Source: Paenibacillus hamazuiensis (GTDB taxonomy: Bacteria; Bacillota; Bacilli; Paenibacillales; NBRC-103111). Taken from it: a stretch of DNA of 64,000 bases. The stretch covers positions 620,001-684,000 of the forward strand of contig NZ_JALRMO010000001.1 in assembly GCF_023276405.1 (NCBI RefSeq), read 5' to 3'. This document shows, one piece after another, positions 24,688 through 33,292 of the stretch. The stretch's first letter is position 1. Each line of letters begins with the position of its first letter. The notes under the pieces were generated by a model. The model searched no databases and was not told the DNA's origin. It saw only the letters and a program-made list of their open reading frames with translations. Both the position numbers and the translations under genes were made by a program.

Positions 24688-25647
24688 GTGAACATTGTCA
24701 TTCTTGACGGGTATACTCTTAATCCCGGAGATTTAAGCTGGCAGGGGCTCGAAAAGCTCGGCAATGTCAGCATCTACGAAAGAACACCGCCGGATTTGGT
24801 TTTGGAAAGGGCATCGGGGGCCGATATTCTGCTGACTAACAAAACGCCTCTGCATGCCGAAATTTTAGCGAAACTATCCGACTTACAGTATATCGGGGTG
24901 CTGGCAACCGGTTACGATGTAGTGGATGTCAATTTTGCCAAACAACGCAATGTCGTCGTCACCAACGTACCGGGATATGGAACGGATTCCGTAGCCCAAA
25001 TGGTATTTGCCCTGCTGCTCGAGCTGTGCCAAAATGTTAAGCTTCACAGCGATGCCGTGCGCAGCGGCGAATGGGCGGCCGGTAAGGATTGGTGCTTCTG
25101 GAAGACGCCTCTCGTTGAGCTTGCCGGCAAAACCTTAGGAATTGTCGGCTACGGGCAGATTGGGGAACAAGTTGCGCGGATAGGTTTGGCCTTCGGCATG
25201 AAAATTGTGGCTTTCAAAAGGACGATGGCGGAAAGCACCCCTTTTCCAAACTTTCGTTGGGCCCGGCTTTCCGAACTGCTCGAAGTGTCGGACGTAGTCA
25301 GCCTTCATTGTCCGCTAACGCCCGAAACGGAAGGGATGATCAACAAAGCCAGCTTAGCGGGCATGAAGAGCACTGCGTTTCTTATTAATACCGCACGGGG
25401 CAAGCTGCTCGTGGACGAAGATTTGGCCGATGCCTTGAACCGGGGAGTCATCGCCGGTGCGGGGCTGGATGTTTTGTCCGTCGAGCCGCCTCACGGCTCG
25501 AACCCGTTATTCAAAGCAAACAATTGCATCATCACCCCGCACATCGCTTGGGCGACTAAAGAAGCAAGGTCCAGATTGCTGAACACTGCGGTGGATAATA
25601 TTCGGGCCTTTATTTCTGGGACTATGAAGAATGTAGTCAATAAATAG
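24688..25647 (+). CDS. D-2-hydroxyacid dehydrogenase
   Basis: A 319-residue NAD-dependent enzyme of the D-isomer-specific hydroxyacid family. LGIVGYGQIGEQVARIG is the Rossmann motif, LINTARGKLLVDEDLADAL carries the catalytic Arg, and IITPHIAWATKEAR holds the catalytic His. GVLATGYDVVD fits glycerate/glyoxylate-reductase-like members. It probably handles a short hydroxy- or keto-acid released by the aldolase encoded upstream. The GTG start follows AAGGAAGG. It is the last gene of the operon, ahead of a strong terminator. Confidence 0.87.
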   Translation: MNIVILDGYTLNPGDLSWQGLEKLGNVSIYERTPPDLVLERASGADILLTNKTPLHAEILAKLSDLQYIGVLATGYDVVDVNFAKQRNVVVTNVPGYGTDSVAQMVFALLLELCQNVKLHSDAVRSGEWAAGKDWCFWKTPLVELAGKTLGIVGYGQIGEQVARIGLAFGMKIVAFKRTMAESTPFPNFRWARLSELLEVSDVVSLHCPLTPETEGMINKASLAGMKSTAFLINTARGKLLVDEDLADALNRGVIAGAGLDVLSVEPPHGSNPLFKANNCIITPHIAWATKEARSRLLNTAVDNIRAFISGTMKNVVNK

Positions 25648-25664
25648 ACGCGGCGTGTAAAAAA

Positions 25665-25707
25665 GGAGCTTATTGCCAGTCGCCCGACTGTGATAAGCTC
25701 TTTTTTT
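25665..25707 (+). terminator. Terminator of the RpiR-linked operon
   Basis: GAGCTTAT (25665-25672) pairs with ATAAGCTC (25693-25700), followed by seven T residues. Confidence 0.88.
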
Positions 25708-25730
25708 AATGATTTTCTTGCGATCGCTTT

Positions 25731-26273
25731 TTACTTGGACCCGATCAGTTCACTATGGTATGCCGGCGGGAGAATCAGCCAGCCCTGTCTTTTAAGAAAA
25801 TCTTTAAAGGTAATGGCAAAGGCTGTTTTCAGCGACATAAATTTCGCAAACATGGCGGCCACATCGGAGCGGCCAGCCTCTGTTATGCCCCGTGCCGCAA
25901 AGGTGATGGCCAAAACGAGGTTTTCCGAAACAAGCTGGGCGGCTTCCTCGTCGGAAAACTTTGCATCGTCGGGGATATTTGCGAAGACAGCTTGGTTTTT
26001 GGGGGGAGTTACCCTCGGCTGAGGTATCCCTTCCTTTTGAAACAAAGCGATAATATCGTCCCTGACGCTCTTGTGAATTTTTTGCAAATCCTGAAAATGC
26101 TTTTTTAATTCTTCGTTTTTAACGGTGTTCAAAGCAACCTGCTCGCCCCGCATGGCATGCTGCGTCCCGGCCAAATAATACCACAAATTCATCACTTCGC
26201 CGACATGCAGCGGCTGTTTTTCTCCGTCCAGAAACGGCTCGATCGCATCCTTAATGACCTCAAACCAATTCAT
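25731..26273 (-). CDS. DUF3231 family protein
   Basis: A 180-residue soluble, all-helical protein (MNWFEVIKDAIEPFLDGEKQPLHVGEVMNLWYYL...). The PLHVGEVMNLW opening and the RSDVAAMFAKFM segment are typical of DUF3231, a ferritin-like four-helix family common in spore formers and of unknown function. The ATG at 26273 is preceded by GGAGGGAA; five extra codons upstream (MEGIR) lie over that ribosome-binding site and are not translated. It is monocistronic and convergent with the preceding operon. Confidence 0.8.
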   Translation of the reverse strand: MNWFEVIKDAIEPFLDGEKQPLHVGEVMNLWYYLAGTQHAMRGEQVALNTVKNEELKKHFQDLQKIHKSVRDDIIALFQKEGIPQPRVTPPKNQAVFANIPDDAKFSDEEAAQLVSENLVLAITFAARGITEAGRSDVAAMFAKFMSLKTAFAITFKDFLKRQGWLILPPAYHSELIGSK

Positions 26274-26371
26274 CCGGATTCCCTCCATTCGTCTTTTACT
26301 ATCTTTCCTATACTTTGCGAATTTTATAAATCGAGTAGAGGAGGGGGGCGCCGGTTTCTACGTGTGGATTC

Positions 26372-26543
26372 TGTATGAAATATCGTATAGAAGTTACGCC
26401 AAGATCGTAAAACAGACCAATGTGTATGAAAAATCATATACATATTTCCGCCGGGACAATAAAACCGAACAATATGTATGAAAAATCAGATATAAATTTT
26501 CTTTTTGCGTCAAGCCCAACGATTGTATCTGAAAAATCATATA
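26372..26543. repeat. Four palindromic boxes at about 51-bp period
   Basis: Boxes starting at 26372, 26423, 26475 and 26524 read TGTATGAAAAATCATATA or near variants, giving steps of 51, 52 and 49 bases. The core TATGA-N4-TCATA is palindromic. The intervening 30-odd bases are also loosely related (for example ...AAAACAGACCAA versus ...AAAACCGAACAA). It lies upstream of the DUF3231 gene in the 967-base gap 26274-27240, most of which is taken up by this and the two following repeats. Confidence 0.8.
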
Positions 26544-26675
26544 AAAATAACGAATGGATAGGCGGCTGAAATTGGCATCCACGTCGGAGTCAGTGATCGA
26601 TATTAAGGCGCGATTTTGCCGGGGAGCTCCTGTTTCCGAAGCGGACGAACTGTGTCCGACCCTAGAAGTAAAAAC

Positions 26676-26987
26676 GGAGTGTACATTCGGTTCGTTTCAT
26701 AGACCGATGTACAGCTCCGATATCAGTTAAAGTGAATTTAAAGATGCCCCGAAGTAGGACGTGTCCGACATAGGTTTGTGCCGGCAAATAGTTCACTCCA
26801 ACTATCGCACCACATTGAAGTGAAGTAGAGCGTGTCTGACGTAGGTTTGCACCAGCAAACCATGGCAGACAACCGCGAGCACGAGGCACTTTGCAGCACC
26901 CAAGGCACCGCGCAAAAGTACAGCGTGTCCGGCATAGGATTTTTTGCCTGAAAGCAAAAAATCCATGCCGGACAAACGCGAACTAGC
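26676..26987. repeat. Hairpin repeat family in intergenic region
   Basis: Three units share the lead AAGTAnRrCGTGTCCGRCATAGG (at about 26752, 26822 and 26915). Unit 3 folds perfectly: GTCCGGCAT, bulged A, GGATTTTTTGC, loop CTGAAA, and the full complement to 26973. Unit 2 keeps the architecture with changed bases: GTCTGACGT, bulged A, GGTTTGC, loop ACCA, complement to 26870 (one mismatch). Unit 1 lacks most of its 3' arm. A fourth hairpin with a different sequence (GGAG-TGTACAT-CGGT arms, one bulge) covers 26676-26718. Both-arm changes indicate that the structure is maintained. Confidence 0.8.
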
Positions 26988-27031
26988 AGCGAGCAGTTAC
27001 GCAAACAGGGCGGGTCCAGGGCGCCCAAGCG

Positions 27032-27112
27032 CCTGGGGTCCCCCTTTAGGGGGATTTAGGGGGTGTCACCCAGATTTAGGAGGTGTCCCTAAGATTAGGG
27101 CGTATCACTTGC
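27032..27112. repeat. 20-bp tandem GATTTAGG repeat
   Basis: Three units beginning GATTTAGGGGGTGTCACC, GATTTAGGAGGTGTCCCT and GATTAGGGCGTATCAC start at 27053, 27073 and 27093. The preceding GGGGTCCCCCTTTAGGGGGA resembles the repeat at 16254-16289. A TATAAT at 27151-27156 downstream could belong to the helD promoter, but no good -35 is seen. Confidence 0.65.
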
Positions 27113-27240
27113 CAAATAATGTAAAATTTCCGTTGGACCCACGATCAAAATATAATACTACAGCCGTAAGAAAAAGTCTATATTTTTTTCGTGATTTTTT
27201 TATACTTATAGGTATTCCAAATCGATGAGGAGGTATACCG

Positions 27241-29313
27241 ATGCTTAATCGAACGGAAACCGAAGAAAGACAATATTTGAACGCCGTGCTCGCAAAACTT
27301 CAGCGTGCGCTGGATGAGCTGGAGCGGCAAGTATCTTCGTCATACAGGGAAGTGATCGAAGCAAAAAAATACGTATGGCAGAACATGAGCCAACTGGACC
27401 CGGCCGAAAGGGCCGCAAACCGGGTGGACATTTCGCTGGCGATCGACTCCGGAAACAGAGCGATAGCCCAGCGGACGAAAATTCAAAAGCTGCTGCAATC
27501 CCCATACTTCGGTCGCGTGGACTTTGCACCGGGGGATAAAGCGAAAACGGAACAGTTTTACATCGGCATTCATTCTTTTGCAGATGATAACGACGCCGAT
27601 CTGATCTACGATTGGCGCTCTCCCGTGTCCAGCATGTTTTACGATTTCGAGGCGGGAAAAGCTTTTTACGAGGCGCCGATGGGAACGGTGGAAGGCGAAA
27701 TCAAGCTGAAGCGGCAGTACAAAATCAAAAACGGCGAAATGGAGTATATGCTGGAAAGCTCCATGAACATCAGCGACGATGTGCTGCAAAAGGAACTTAG
27801 CCAGACGACGGACGAAAAAATGAAAAACATCGTCGCCACGATTCAAAAGGAGCAAAACGTCATCATTCGCAACGAAACATCGTCCGAGCTGATCATCCAG
27901 GGAGTCGCCGGTTCCGGAAAAACGTCGATCGCCCTGCACCGGGTAGCCTTTTTGCTGTACCGGAACAAAGAAACGCTGACCTCGCGGAACGTGCTGATCA
28001 TTTCGCCGAACAAGGTGTTTTCCGATTATATCTCGGGAGTGCTGCCGGAGCTGGGCGAGGAAAAAATCATGGAAGTCGGTTTCGAGGAGCTGGCCGCTCG
28101 CGAGCTTGCGGGCATTTGCAAGTTCCAAACGTTTTACGAGCAGGTCGCGGAGCTGATCGAGCAAGGAGACGACCGCTTCGCCGAGCGCATCGGCTATAAA
28201 GCGACCGTCCGTTTCACGGATGAGCTGGAAGCTTATCTGCAATACGCGGATGAACATTTTTTCGAGGCGAAGGACTTTGAATTAAACGGCACCGTTTTTT
28301 CCCGGGGTGACATATTGAACGGCTACAATTCCTTGAAAAGATTGCCCGCAGCGCAGCGGTGGGACAAGCTGGCAGCGTCGCTTGCCGCCGGCCGCAGAGA
28401 CAAGGAAGGAAATAAGCTGAATAACTCGTCGGTCAAAAAAATAAAAACGGCCGTCAAAAAAATGTACAGGTTCCAGGACGCTCTCTCATTATACAAGCAC
28501 TTTTACGAACATATCGGCAAGCCGGAGCTGTTCCAATGGAAAGGGCCGAAAACGCTGGAATATGCGGATGTGTTCCCGCTCGTATACGTGAAGTTTTATT
28601 ACGAAGGCGCCGCCGCCTACGATCAGGTCAAACATCTGCTGGTCGACGAAATGCAAGACTATACGCCCGTCCAATATGCGGTTTTGGCCAAATGGTTCCC
28701 CTGCAAGAAAACGATATTAGGCGACAGCGGCCAATCGGTAAACCCGTATTCCTCTTCCTCGCTGACGATCATCAAGAAAGTTTTTCCCCATGCGGACACG
28801 ATCGAGCTGTGCAGAAGCTACCGTTCCACCGTCGAGATCACGAATTTTGCCCAAAGCATCAAGAAAAACGACAAGCTCATCCCGATCGAGCGGCACGGAG
28901 AACCTCCGGTTATTGCGAGATGCGGCGGCAGAGCGGGCGAACTTGCGGAAATCAGCAGGCTGGTCGGCCTTGTCGCGACGTCGGGGTACCAGTCCCTCGG
29001 CATCATTTGCAAAACGCAGAAGGAAGCGGAGCGGGTATACGCGGAAATGAACCAGCTCTATCCGGATATAGATTTGCTTGATTTCCACAGCGAGCAGTTC
29101 CGCAGCGGCATTATCGTCGCTTGCGCGCATTTGGCGAAAGGGCTTGAGTTTGACCAGGTCATCGTGCCGTTTGCCGATCAAGCGAATTACCGGACCGAAC
29201 TGGACAGAAGTTTGCTGTATATCGCCTGCACGCGGGCGACCCACAAGCTGAATGTCACTTATTCCGGGGAGCCGTCTTCGTTCCTCGGCAATGATGCGGA
29301 TTCATCTAAATAA
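27241..29313 (+). CDS. helD: HelD-type RNA polymerase recycling motor (UvrD-like helicase)
   Basis: A 690-residue protein. The N-terminal 1-60 region is a charged helical hairpin like the HelD arm that enters the RNA polymerase secondary channel. Walker A is GVAGSGKTS (221-229), and LLVDEMQDYTPVQYAVL is the Walker B region of superfamily 1A. The C-terminal helicase motifs LCRSYRST, VACAHLAKGLEFDQV and LYIACTRATHKL follow. HelD uses ATP to release stalled RNA polymerase from DNA and aids recycling; some homologues confer rifampicin tolerance. It starts behind GAGGAGG and stands alone after a long repeat-filled gap. Confidence 0.9.
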   Translation: MLNRTETEERQYLNAVLAKLQRALDELERQVSSSYREVIEAKKYVWQNMSQLDPAERAANRVDISLAIDSGNRAIAQRTKIQKLLQSPYFGRVDFAPGDKAKTEQFYIGIHSFADDNDADLIYDWRSPVSSMFYDFEAGKAFYEAPMGTVEGEIKLKRQYKIKNGEMEYMLESSMNISDDVLQKELSQTTDEKMKNIVATIQKEQNVIIRNETSSELIIQGVAGSGKTSIALHRVAFLLYRNKETLTSRNVLIISPNKVFSDYISGVLPELGEEKIMEVGFEELAARELAGICKFQTFYEQVAELIEQGDDRFAERIGYKATVRFTDELEAYLQYADEHFFEAKDFELNGTVFSRGDILNGYNSLKRLPAAQRWDKLAASLAAGRRDKEGNKLNNSSVKKIKTAVKKMYRFQDALSLYKHFYEHIGKPELFQWKGPKTLEYADVFPLVYVKFYYEGAAAYDQVKHLLVDEMQDYTPVQYAVLAKWFPCKKTILGDSGQSVNPYSSSSLTIIKKVFPHADTIELCRSYRSTVEITNFAQSIKKNDKLIPIERHGEPPVIARCGGRAGELAEISRLVGLVATSGYQSLGIICKTQKEAERVYAEMNQLYPDIDLLDFHSEQFRSGIIVACAHLAKGLEFDQVIVPFADQANYRTELDRSLLYIACTRATHKLNVTYSGEPSSFLGNDADSSK

Positions 29314-29353
29314 ATCAAACGGAAAAATAAAAGATAATGCTCGCTATGTTCAA

Positions 29354-29384
29354 AACCCCCGGAAATGTCTTCCGGGGGGGGGGT
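29354..29384. terminator. Convergent terminator between helD and the aldolase
   Basis: AACCCCCGGAA with TTCCGGGGG forms a GC-rich stem with a short loop; the T-rich tail GTTTTG is on the minus strand, so it serves best as the terminator of the transketolase-aldolase operon and may also stop helD transcripts. The run of ten G residues is unusual. Confidence 0.6.
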
Positions 29385-29398
29385 TCTCATGTGCGGAA

Positions 29399-30247
29399 TC
29401 AATATTTCCCATTGCTCCCGAACAATCTTATTTTTTCCCTGACCACATCTTTGACAGCCGCCCGTGCCGGTCCCAAATATCCGCGCGCGTCGAACAGCTC
29501 GCTGTTTTCGTTCAGCAGCGTGCGGACTTGTCCGGTGAAGGCGACCTGGTTTTCGGTGTTGACGTTGATTTTGCCGACCCCAGCCCGGATGGCTTCTTGT
29601 ATGGCGGAGTCCGGCACGCCGGAGCCGCCATGCAGCACGATCGGCGCTTTGATGGCTGCGGACACTTTGGAAATGATGTCGCAGCGGATGCGGGGTTCGC
29701 TCTTGTACAAGCCGTGGGCGGTGCCCACCGCTATGGCGAGCGCGTCCACCTTGGTCTCGTTCCAGAATGAAATGGCCTCCTCGGGGCTCACAAGTGCGCT
29801 TTCCTCGACCGTCCGGTCATCTTCGGTGCCGCCGATCGTGCCGAGTTCGCCTTCTACGGAAACGCCTGCCGCATGGGCGGCTTCCACCACTTTGCGGGTA
29901 AGCCGTATATTTTCCTCCAGCGGATAATGGGAGCCGTCGAACATGACGGAGGAAAAGCCGGCGCGAATGCACTGGATCACAACTTCGAAGCTGCTGCCGT
30001 GATCCAGATGAAGAGCGACGGGCACGTCGATTCTGCGGGCGGCCGTTTTGGCGATGGCCGACACATAATCGAGCCCCATATAGCGGATCGTCGCCTCACC
30101 AACGCCGAAAATGACGGGGGACCTTTCCTCGTGGGCGACTTCGGCAATCGCCTGGGTAAACTCCAGATTGATCAAATTAAAATGGCCTACCGCGTATTTT
30201 TCCTCTTTGGCTTTTGTCAGCATCGATGTCAACGGAACGAGTTGCAT
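29399..30247 (-). CDS. Class II ketose-bisphosphate aldolase, IolJ/Fba-like
   Basis: A 282-residue zinc aldolase. Zinc ligands are His83 (LHLDHGSS), His178 (GTAHG) and His206 (VLHGGSG), with Glu134 in SVEGELG. The VGHFNL and NVNTE phosphate loops are present. The family includes fructose- and tagatose-bisphosphate aldolases and IolJ, which splits 2-deoxy-5-keto-gluconate 6-phosphate in inositol catabolism. Because iolB, iolC and iolA lie in the divergently transcribed operon, IolJ is the preferred reading, but Fba or GatY cannot be excluded. It is the second gene after transketolase, 30 bases behind it, with GGAGG at its start. Confidence 0.85.
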   Translation of the reverse strand: MQLVPLTSMLTKAKEEKYAVGHFNLINLEFTQAIAEVAHEERSPVIFGVGEATIRYMGLDYVSAIAKTAARRIDVPVALHLDHGSSFEVVIQCIRAGFSSVMFDGSHYPLEENIRLTRKVVEAAHAAGVSVEGELGTIGGTEDDRTVEESALVSPEEAISFWNETKVDALAIAVGTAHGLYKSEPRIRCDIISKVSAAIKAPIVLHGGSGVPDSAIQEAIRAGVGKINVNTENQVAFTGQVRTLLNENSELFDARGYLGPARAAVKDVVREKIRLFGSNGKY

Positions 30248-30277
30248 ATGCCATAACCTCCAGTACGATTTTTTTGC

Positions 30278-32287
30278 CTATTTGCCCAAAAACGATTCCA
30301 CTCTCTCAACCAGATGTTCGGCCGTAAAGCCGTATTCCTGCATCATTTTGTCGCCCGGAGCCGATGCGCCGAAACGGTCGATGCCCAGGACGAAGCCGTT
30401 TTCCCCGACGTAACGTTCCCAGCCGGAAGGGTGGGCCATCTCGACGGCTACCCGCAGCTTGGCCGAAGGGGGGATGACCGAATTCCTGTAAGCCCGCGGC
30501 TGCTCCTCGAACAGCTCCAGACACGGCATGCTGACGACGCGCACGGACAGCCCTCTGGCTTGGAGCGCGAGATACGCTTCGCGGATCAGGCTGACTTCCG
30601 AACCGGATGCCATCAGCACGATGTCCGGGTTTCCGTTATCCGCGTCGTACAGCACGTAGGCTCCTCGGGCCAGCAGTGCCGCCGACTCGGCCGTGCCTTC
30701 GAGGATCGGCAGATCCTGCCTCGACAGGATCATCGAAACCGGGCGCCGATGCTGGCCGAACGCATAGCGATAAGCCGCAGCCGTTTCGTTCGCGTCGGCC
30801 GGCCGGATCACCAGCATGTTCGGCATGAGCCTAAGCGAAGGGATATGTTCGATCGGCTGATGCGTAGGGCCGTCCTCGCCGTAAGCGATGCTGTCGTGCG
30901 TGAATACGTAAACGACGGGCTGATTCATCAGCGCGGAGAGCCTCATCGCCGGACGCATGTAATCCGAGAACACGAGAAACGTTCCGCCATACGTCTTGAT
31001 GCCGCCATGCAGCGACAGGCCGTTCATGATCGCGCCCATCGCAAATTCGCGAACGCCGTACCAGATGTTGCGGCCTTTGTAATCGTCCGGGCCGAAAGCG
31101 GCGGAGCCCCTGATCAGCGTTTTGTTGGACGACGCCAGGTCGGCCGATCCGCCGAGCAGAAAGCGGATTTTTTTCGCAATCGCGTTCAGCACATCCTCGG
31201 AGGCTTGGCGGGTGGAGCGCAGCCCTTGCCCCGGCGAGTAGACCGGCAGCTCCGCATCCCAGCCTGCGGGCAGCTCATGGTTGATGGCTTGCTCCAGCTC
31301 CTCCGCCAGCTCGGGAAACGCCGATTGGTAACGCTGCCAAAGCTCGTTCCATTTCGCCTCGGCTCCGGCACCTTTTTCGTTCAGGCGGGCGAAATGCTCT
31401 CTTACTTCCTGTGGAATATGAAATGGCTCATGCGGCCAGCCATAGTTTTTTCTGACGAGTTCGACCTCGCTCGCGCCGAGCGGAGCGCCATGGGAGGCGG
31501 ATTTCCCTCCTTTGTTGGGGCTCCCGTAGCCGATCGTCGTTTGCACGACGATAAGCGACGGCTTCCCGCGTTCCTGCTTCGCTTCAAGCACCGCCTGCTC
31601 GATCGCGTCGAGATCGTTGCCGTCCCGAACATGCAGCGTCTGCCAGCCGTACGCTTCAAACCGCTTCTGCACATCTTCGGTAAACGTGAAGCCGATGTCG
31701 CCGTCCAGCGAGATGTTATTGGCGTCATAAAGCACGATGAGCCGGCCGAGCTTCAAATGCCCCGCCAAGGAGGCGGCCTCCTGGCCGACGCCCTCCATCA
31801 AGTCCCCGTCTCCGCAAAGCGAATACGTATAATGATCGACGACTTCGTAGCCGTCGCGGTTGTACGCCGCCGCCAAATACCGCTCAGCCATCGCCATCCC
31901 CACCGCCATAGCCACGCCCTGGCCGAGAGGGCCTGTCGTCGCCTCCACGCCGGGAGTATGGCCGTATTCGGGGTGGCCCGGCGTTTTGCTCCCCCATTGC
32001 CGGAAGCTTTTGATGTCGTCCATCGTCAGGCCGAAGCCGCCGAGGTGCAGCAGGCTGTACAGCAGCATGGAGCCGTGGCCGGCGGAAAGCACGAACCGGT
32101 CCCGGTTAAACCAGCGGGGGTTGGCGCCGTTTTGATTCAAAATGCGGGTCCACAGCGTGTAAGCCATCGGAGCGGCCCCCATCGGCATGCCGGGATGGCC
32201 CGAATTCGCCTTCTCAACGGCGTCGATCGAAAGCATGCGGATTGCATCCACCGCCAATTGATCGATATTTTTTGCGACTGCCTCCAT
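30278..32287 (-). CDS. tkt: Transketolase
   Basis: A 669-residue full-length enzyme. The N-terminal domain has [11 protein letters not shown] and GDGDLMEG (the GDG-N thiamine-diphosphate motif, completed by [10 protein letters not shown]). The central pyrimidine-binding domain has [21 protein letters not shown]. Transketolase moves two-carbon ketol units between sugar phosphates. A dedicated copy in a catabolic operon, next to an aldolase, suggests that the pathway generates or consumes pentose phosphates. The start at 32287 follows GGGAGGAG; the longer upstream frame runs into the regulatory region. Confidence 0.92.
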   Translation of the reverse strand: MEAVAKNIDQLAVDAIRMLSIDAVEKANSGHPGMPMGAAPMAYTLWTRILNQNGANPRWFNRDRFVLSAGHGSMLLYSLLHLGGFGLTMDDIKSFRQWGSKTPGHPEYGHTPGVEATTGPLGQGVAMAVGMAMAERYLAAAYNRDGYEVVDHYTYSLCGDGDLMEGVGQEAASLAGHLKLGRLIVLYDANNISLDGDIGFTFTEDVQKRFEAYGWQTLHVRDGNDLDAIEQAVLEAKQERGKPSLIVVQTTIGYGSPNKGGKSASHGAPLGASEVELVRKNYGWPHEPFHIPQEVREHFARLNEKGAGAEAKWNELWQRYQSAFPELAEELEQAINHELPAGWDAELPVYSPGQGLRSTRQASEDVLNAIAKKIRFLLGGSADLASSNKTLIRGSAAFGPDDYKGRNIWYGVREFAMGAIMNGLSLHGGIKTYGGTFLVFSDYMRPAMRLSALMNQPVVYVFTHDSIAYGEDGPTHQPIEHIPSLRLMPNMLVIRPADANETAAAYRYAFGQHRRPVSMILSRQDLPILEGTAESAALLARGAYVLYDADNGNPDIVLMASGSEVSLIREAYLALQARGLSVRVVSMPCLELFEEQPRAYRNSVIPPSAKLRVAVEMAHPSGWERYVGENGFVLGIDRFGASAPGDKMMQEYGFTAEHLVERVESFLGK

Positions 32288-32321
32288 TTCTGAACTCCTC
32301 CCATCAATTTCGATCGCGTAA

Positions 32322-32475
32322 CGATCAAAAATTATCATTTCGTATCAATAATAATCAAATAAAAACGTTAAATCAATCAAAATATTTCCGAGGAAACGGT
32401 TTACAAACCAAAAATGTTCATAGTATAATGGCTTTGCGATCAAAAATTATCATTTGTGATCGTTATCAATCGGAT
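32322..32475. promoter_or_regulatory. Divergent control region with IolR/DeoR-like boxes and promoter
   Basis: The 19-bp sequence CGATCAAAAATTATCATTT occurs exactly twice (32322-32340 and 32437-32455). Between and after them are further TCAA boxes (near 32346, 32355, 32373, 32377 and 32465) resembling the direct-repeat consensus WRAYCAADARD reported for Bacillus IolR. A good promoter for the regulator gene is TTTACA (32400-32405), 18-base spacer, TATAAT (32424-32429), so the second 19-mer would sit just downstream of the start site. On the minus strand a cre-like TGTAAACCGTTTCC lies at 32391-32404. Confidence 0.65.
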
Positions 32476-32495
32476 CTTGAAATGAGGATAACCCA

Positions 32496-33284
32496 ATGAT
32501 TCCTGAAAAACGCCATAACGCGATTCTTGAACTGCTCAAGGAAAAGAAAACGATCAGCATCGCTGAAATCGTCAAGGAACTTAATATTTCGGAGATTACC
32601 GCACGCCGCGATCTGGAGCATATCGAAAGCAGCACCAACCTGATTTTGCGGATCCGGGGCGGCGCGAAGCTAATCGAAAACCAGCTTGAGGCGAATACGA
32701 CCTATCTGAACGACCGCTTTTCCAAGCAGCTTGCGAAAAACAGAGAAGAAAAGCAGGCGATCGGCAGGCTGGCGGCTTCACTCGTCCAAGATGACGAAAC
32801 GATCATTATCGATGCGGGCTCCACAGGGCTTCATGTCGCGAAGCATATGGACGGAAAGAAAGGCGTAACCGCCATCGTCACGGCGGTCAACATCGCGGAG
32901 GAGCTTGAGGAGAAGGACGGCATCACGACGGTAATTACAGGCGGAGTGTTCCGTTCGCGGACGACGACGCTGCTGAACCCGTTTATCGAGCAAAGCCTGA
33001 TGAACGTCTATGCCGACAAGGTATTCATCGGGGTCACCGGGGTATCGATCACGCACGGTTTTTCGGGTCACGATTTTTTGGAGGCGGACGTAAAGAAGAT
33101 TTTGATGAAATCGGGGAGGGAGATATACTGGCTGGCGGACGCGTCGAAGCTGAACTACATCGGTTCGATTCAGTTTGCCCCGCTTGACGAATCCCATACC
33201 ATCATTACGGATTGGACCGTCGATCCGGAAATCAAACGTCAATTTGAGCAAAAGTGCCGCATCCTGGTTGCCGAAAGGGGATGA
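32496..33284 (+). CDS. DeoR family regulator, IolR-like
   Basis: A 262-residue protein with an N-terminal DeoR helix-turn-helix (EKRHNAILELL, then NISEITARRDLEHIE) and a C-terminal isomerase-like effector domain (DAGSTGLHVAK, the ITGGVFR segment, and FIGVTGVSITHGFS). DeoR proteins bind sugar-phosphate effectors. It is divergent from transketolase-aldolase and leads an operon ending in iolB-iolC-iolA, just as iolR is divergent from the iol operon in Bacillus subtilis. The control region has repeated TCAA boxes. Most likely it represses both transcription units and responds to a phosphorylated inositol-pathway intermediate. Confidence 0.85.
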   Translation: MIPEKRHNAILELLKEKKTISIAEIVKELNISEITARRDLEHIESSTNLILRIRGGAKLIENQLEANTTYLNDRFSKQLAKNREEKQAIGRLAASLVQDDETIIIDAGSTGLHVAKHMDGKKGVTAIVTAVNIAEELEEKDGITTVITGGVFRSRTTTLLNPFIEQSLMNVYADKVFIGVTGVSITHGFSGHDFLEADVKKILMKSGREIYWLADASKLNYIGSIQFAPLDESHTIITDWTVDPEIKRQFEQKCRILVAERG

Positions 33285-33292
33285 CATGAACG

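Noticed and set aside
26372-26543. CRISPR array (regularly spaced repeats)
   Set aside because: Repeats are only about 18 bases, imperfect, and the intervening sequences resemble each other; no cas genes are present. A decayed tandem repeat or binding array explains it better.
30314-32293. A 659-codon plus-strand open frame
   Set aside because: Antisense shadow of transketolase; basic, Arg/His-rich translation with no family character.
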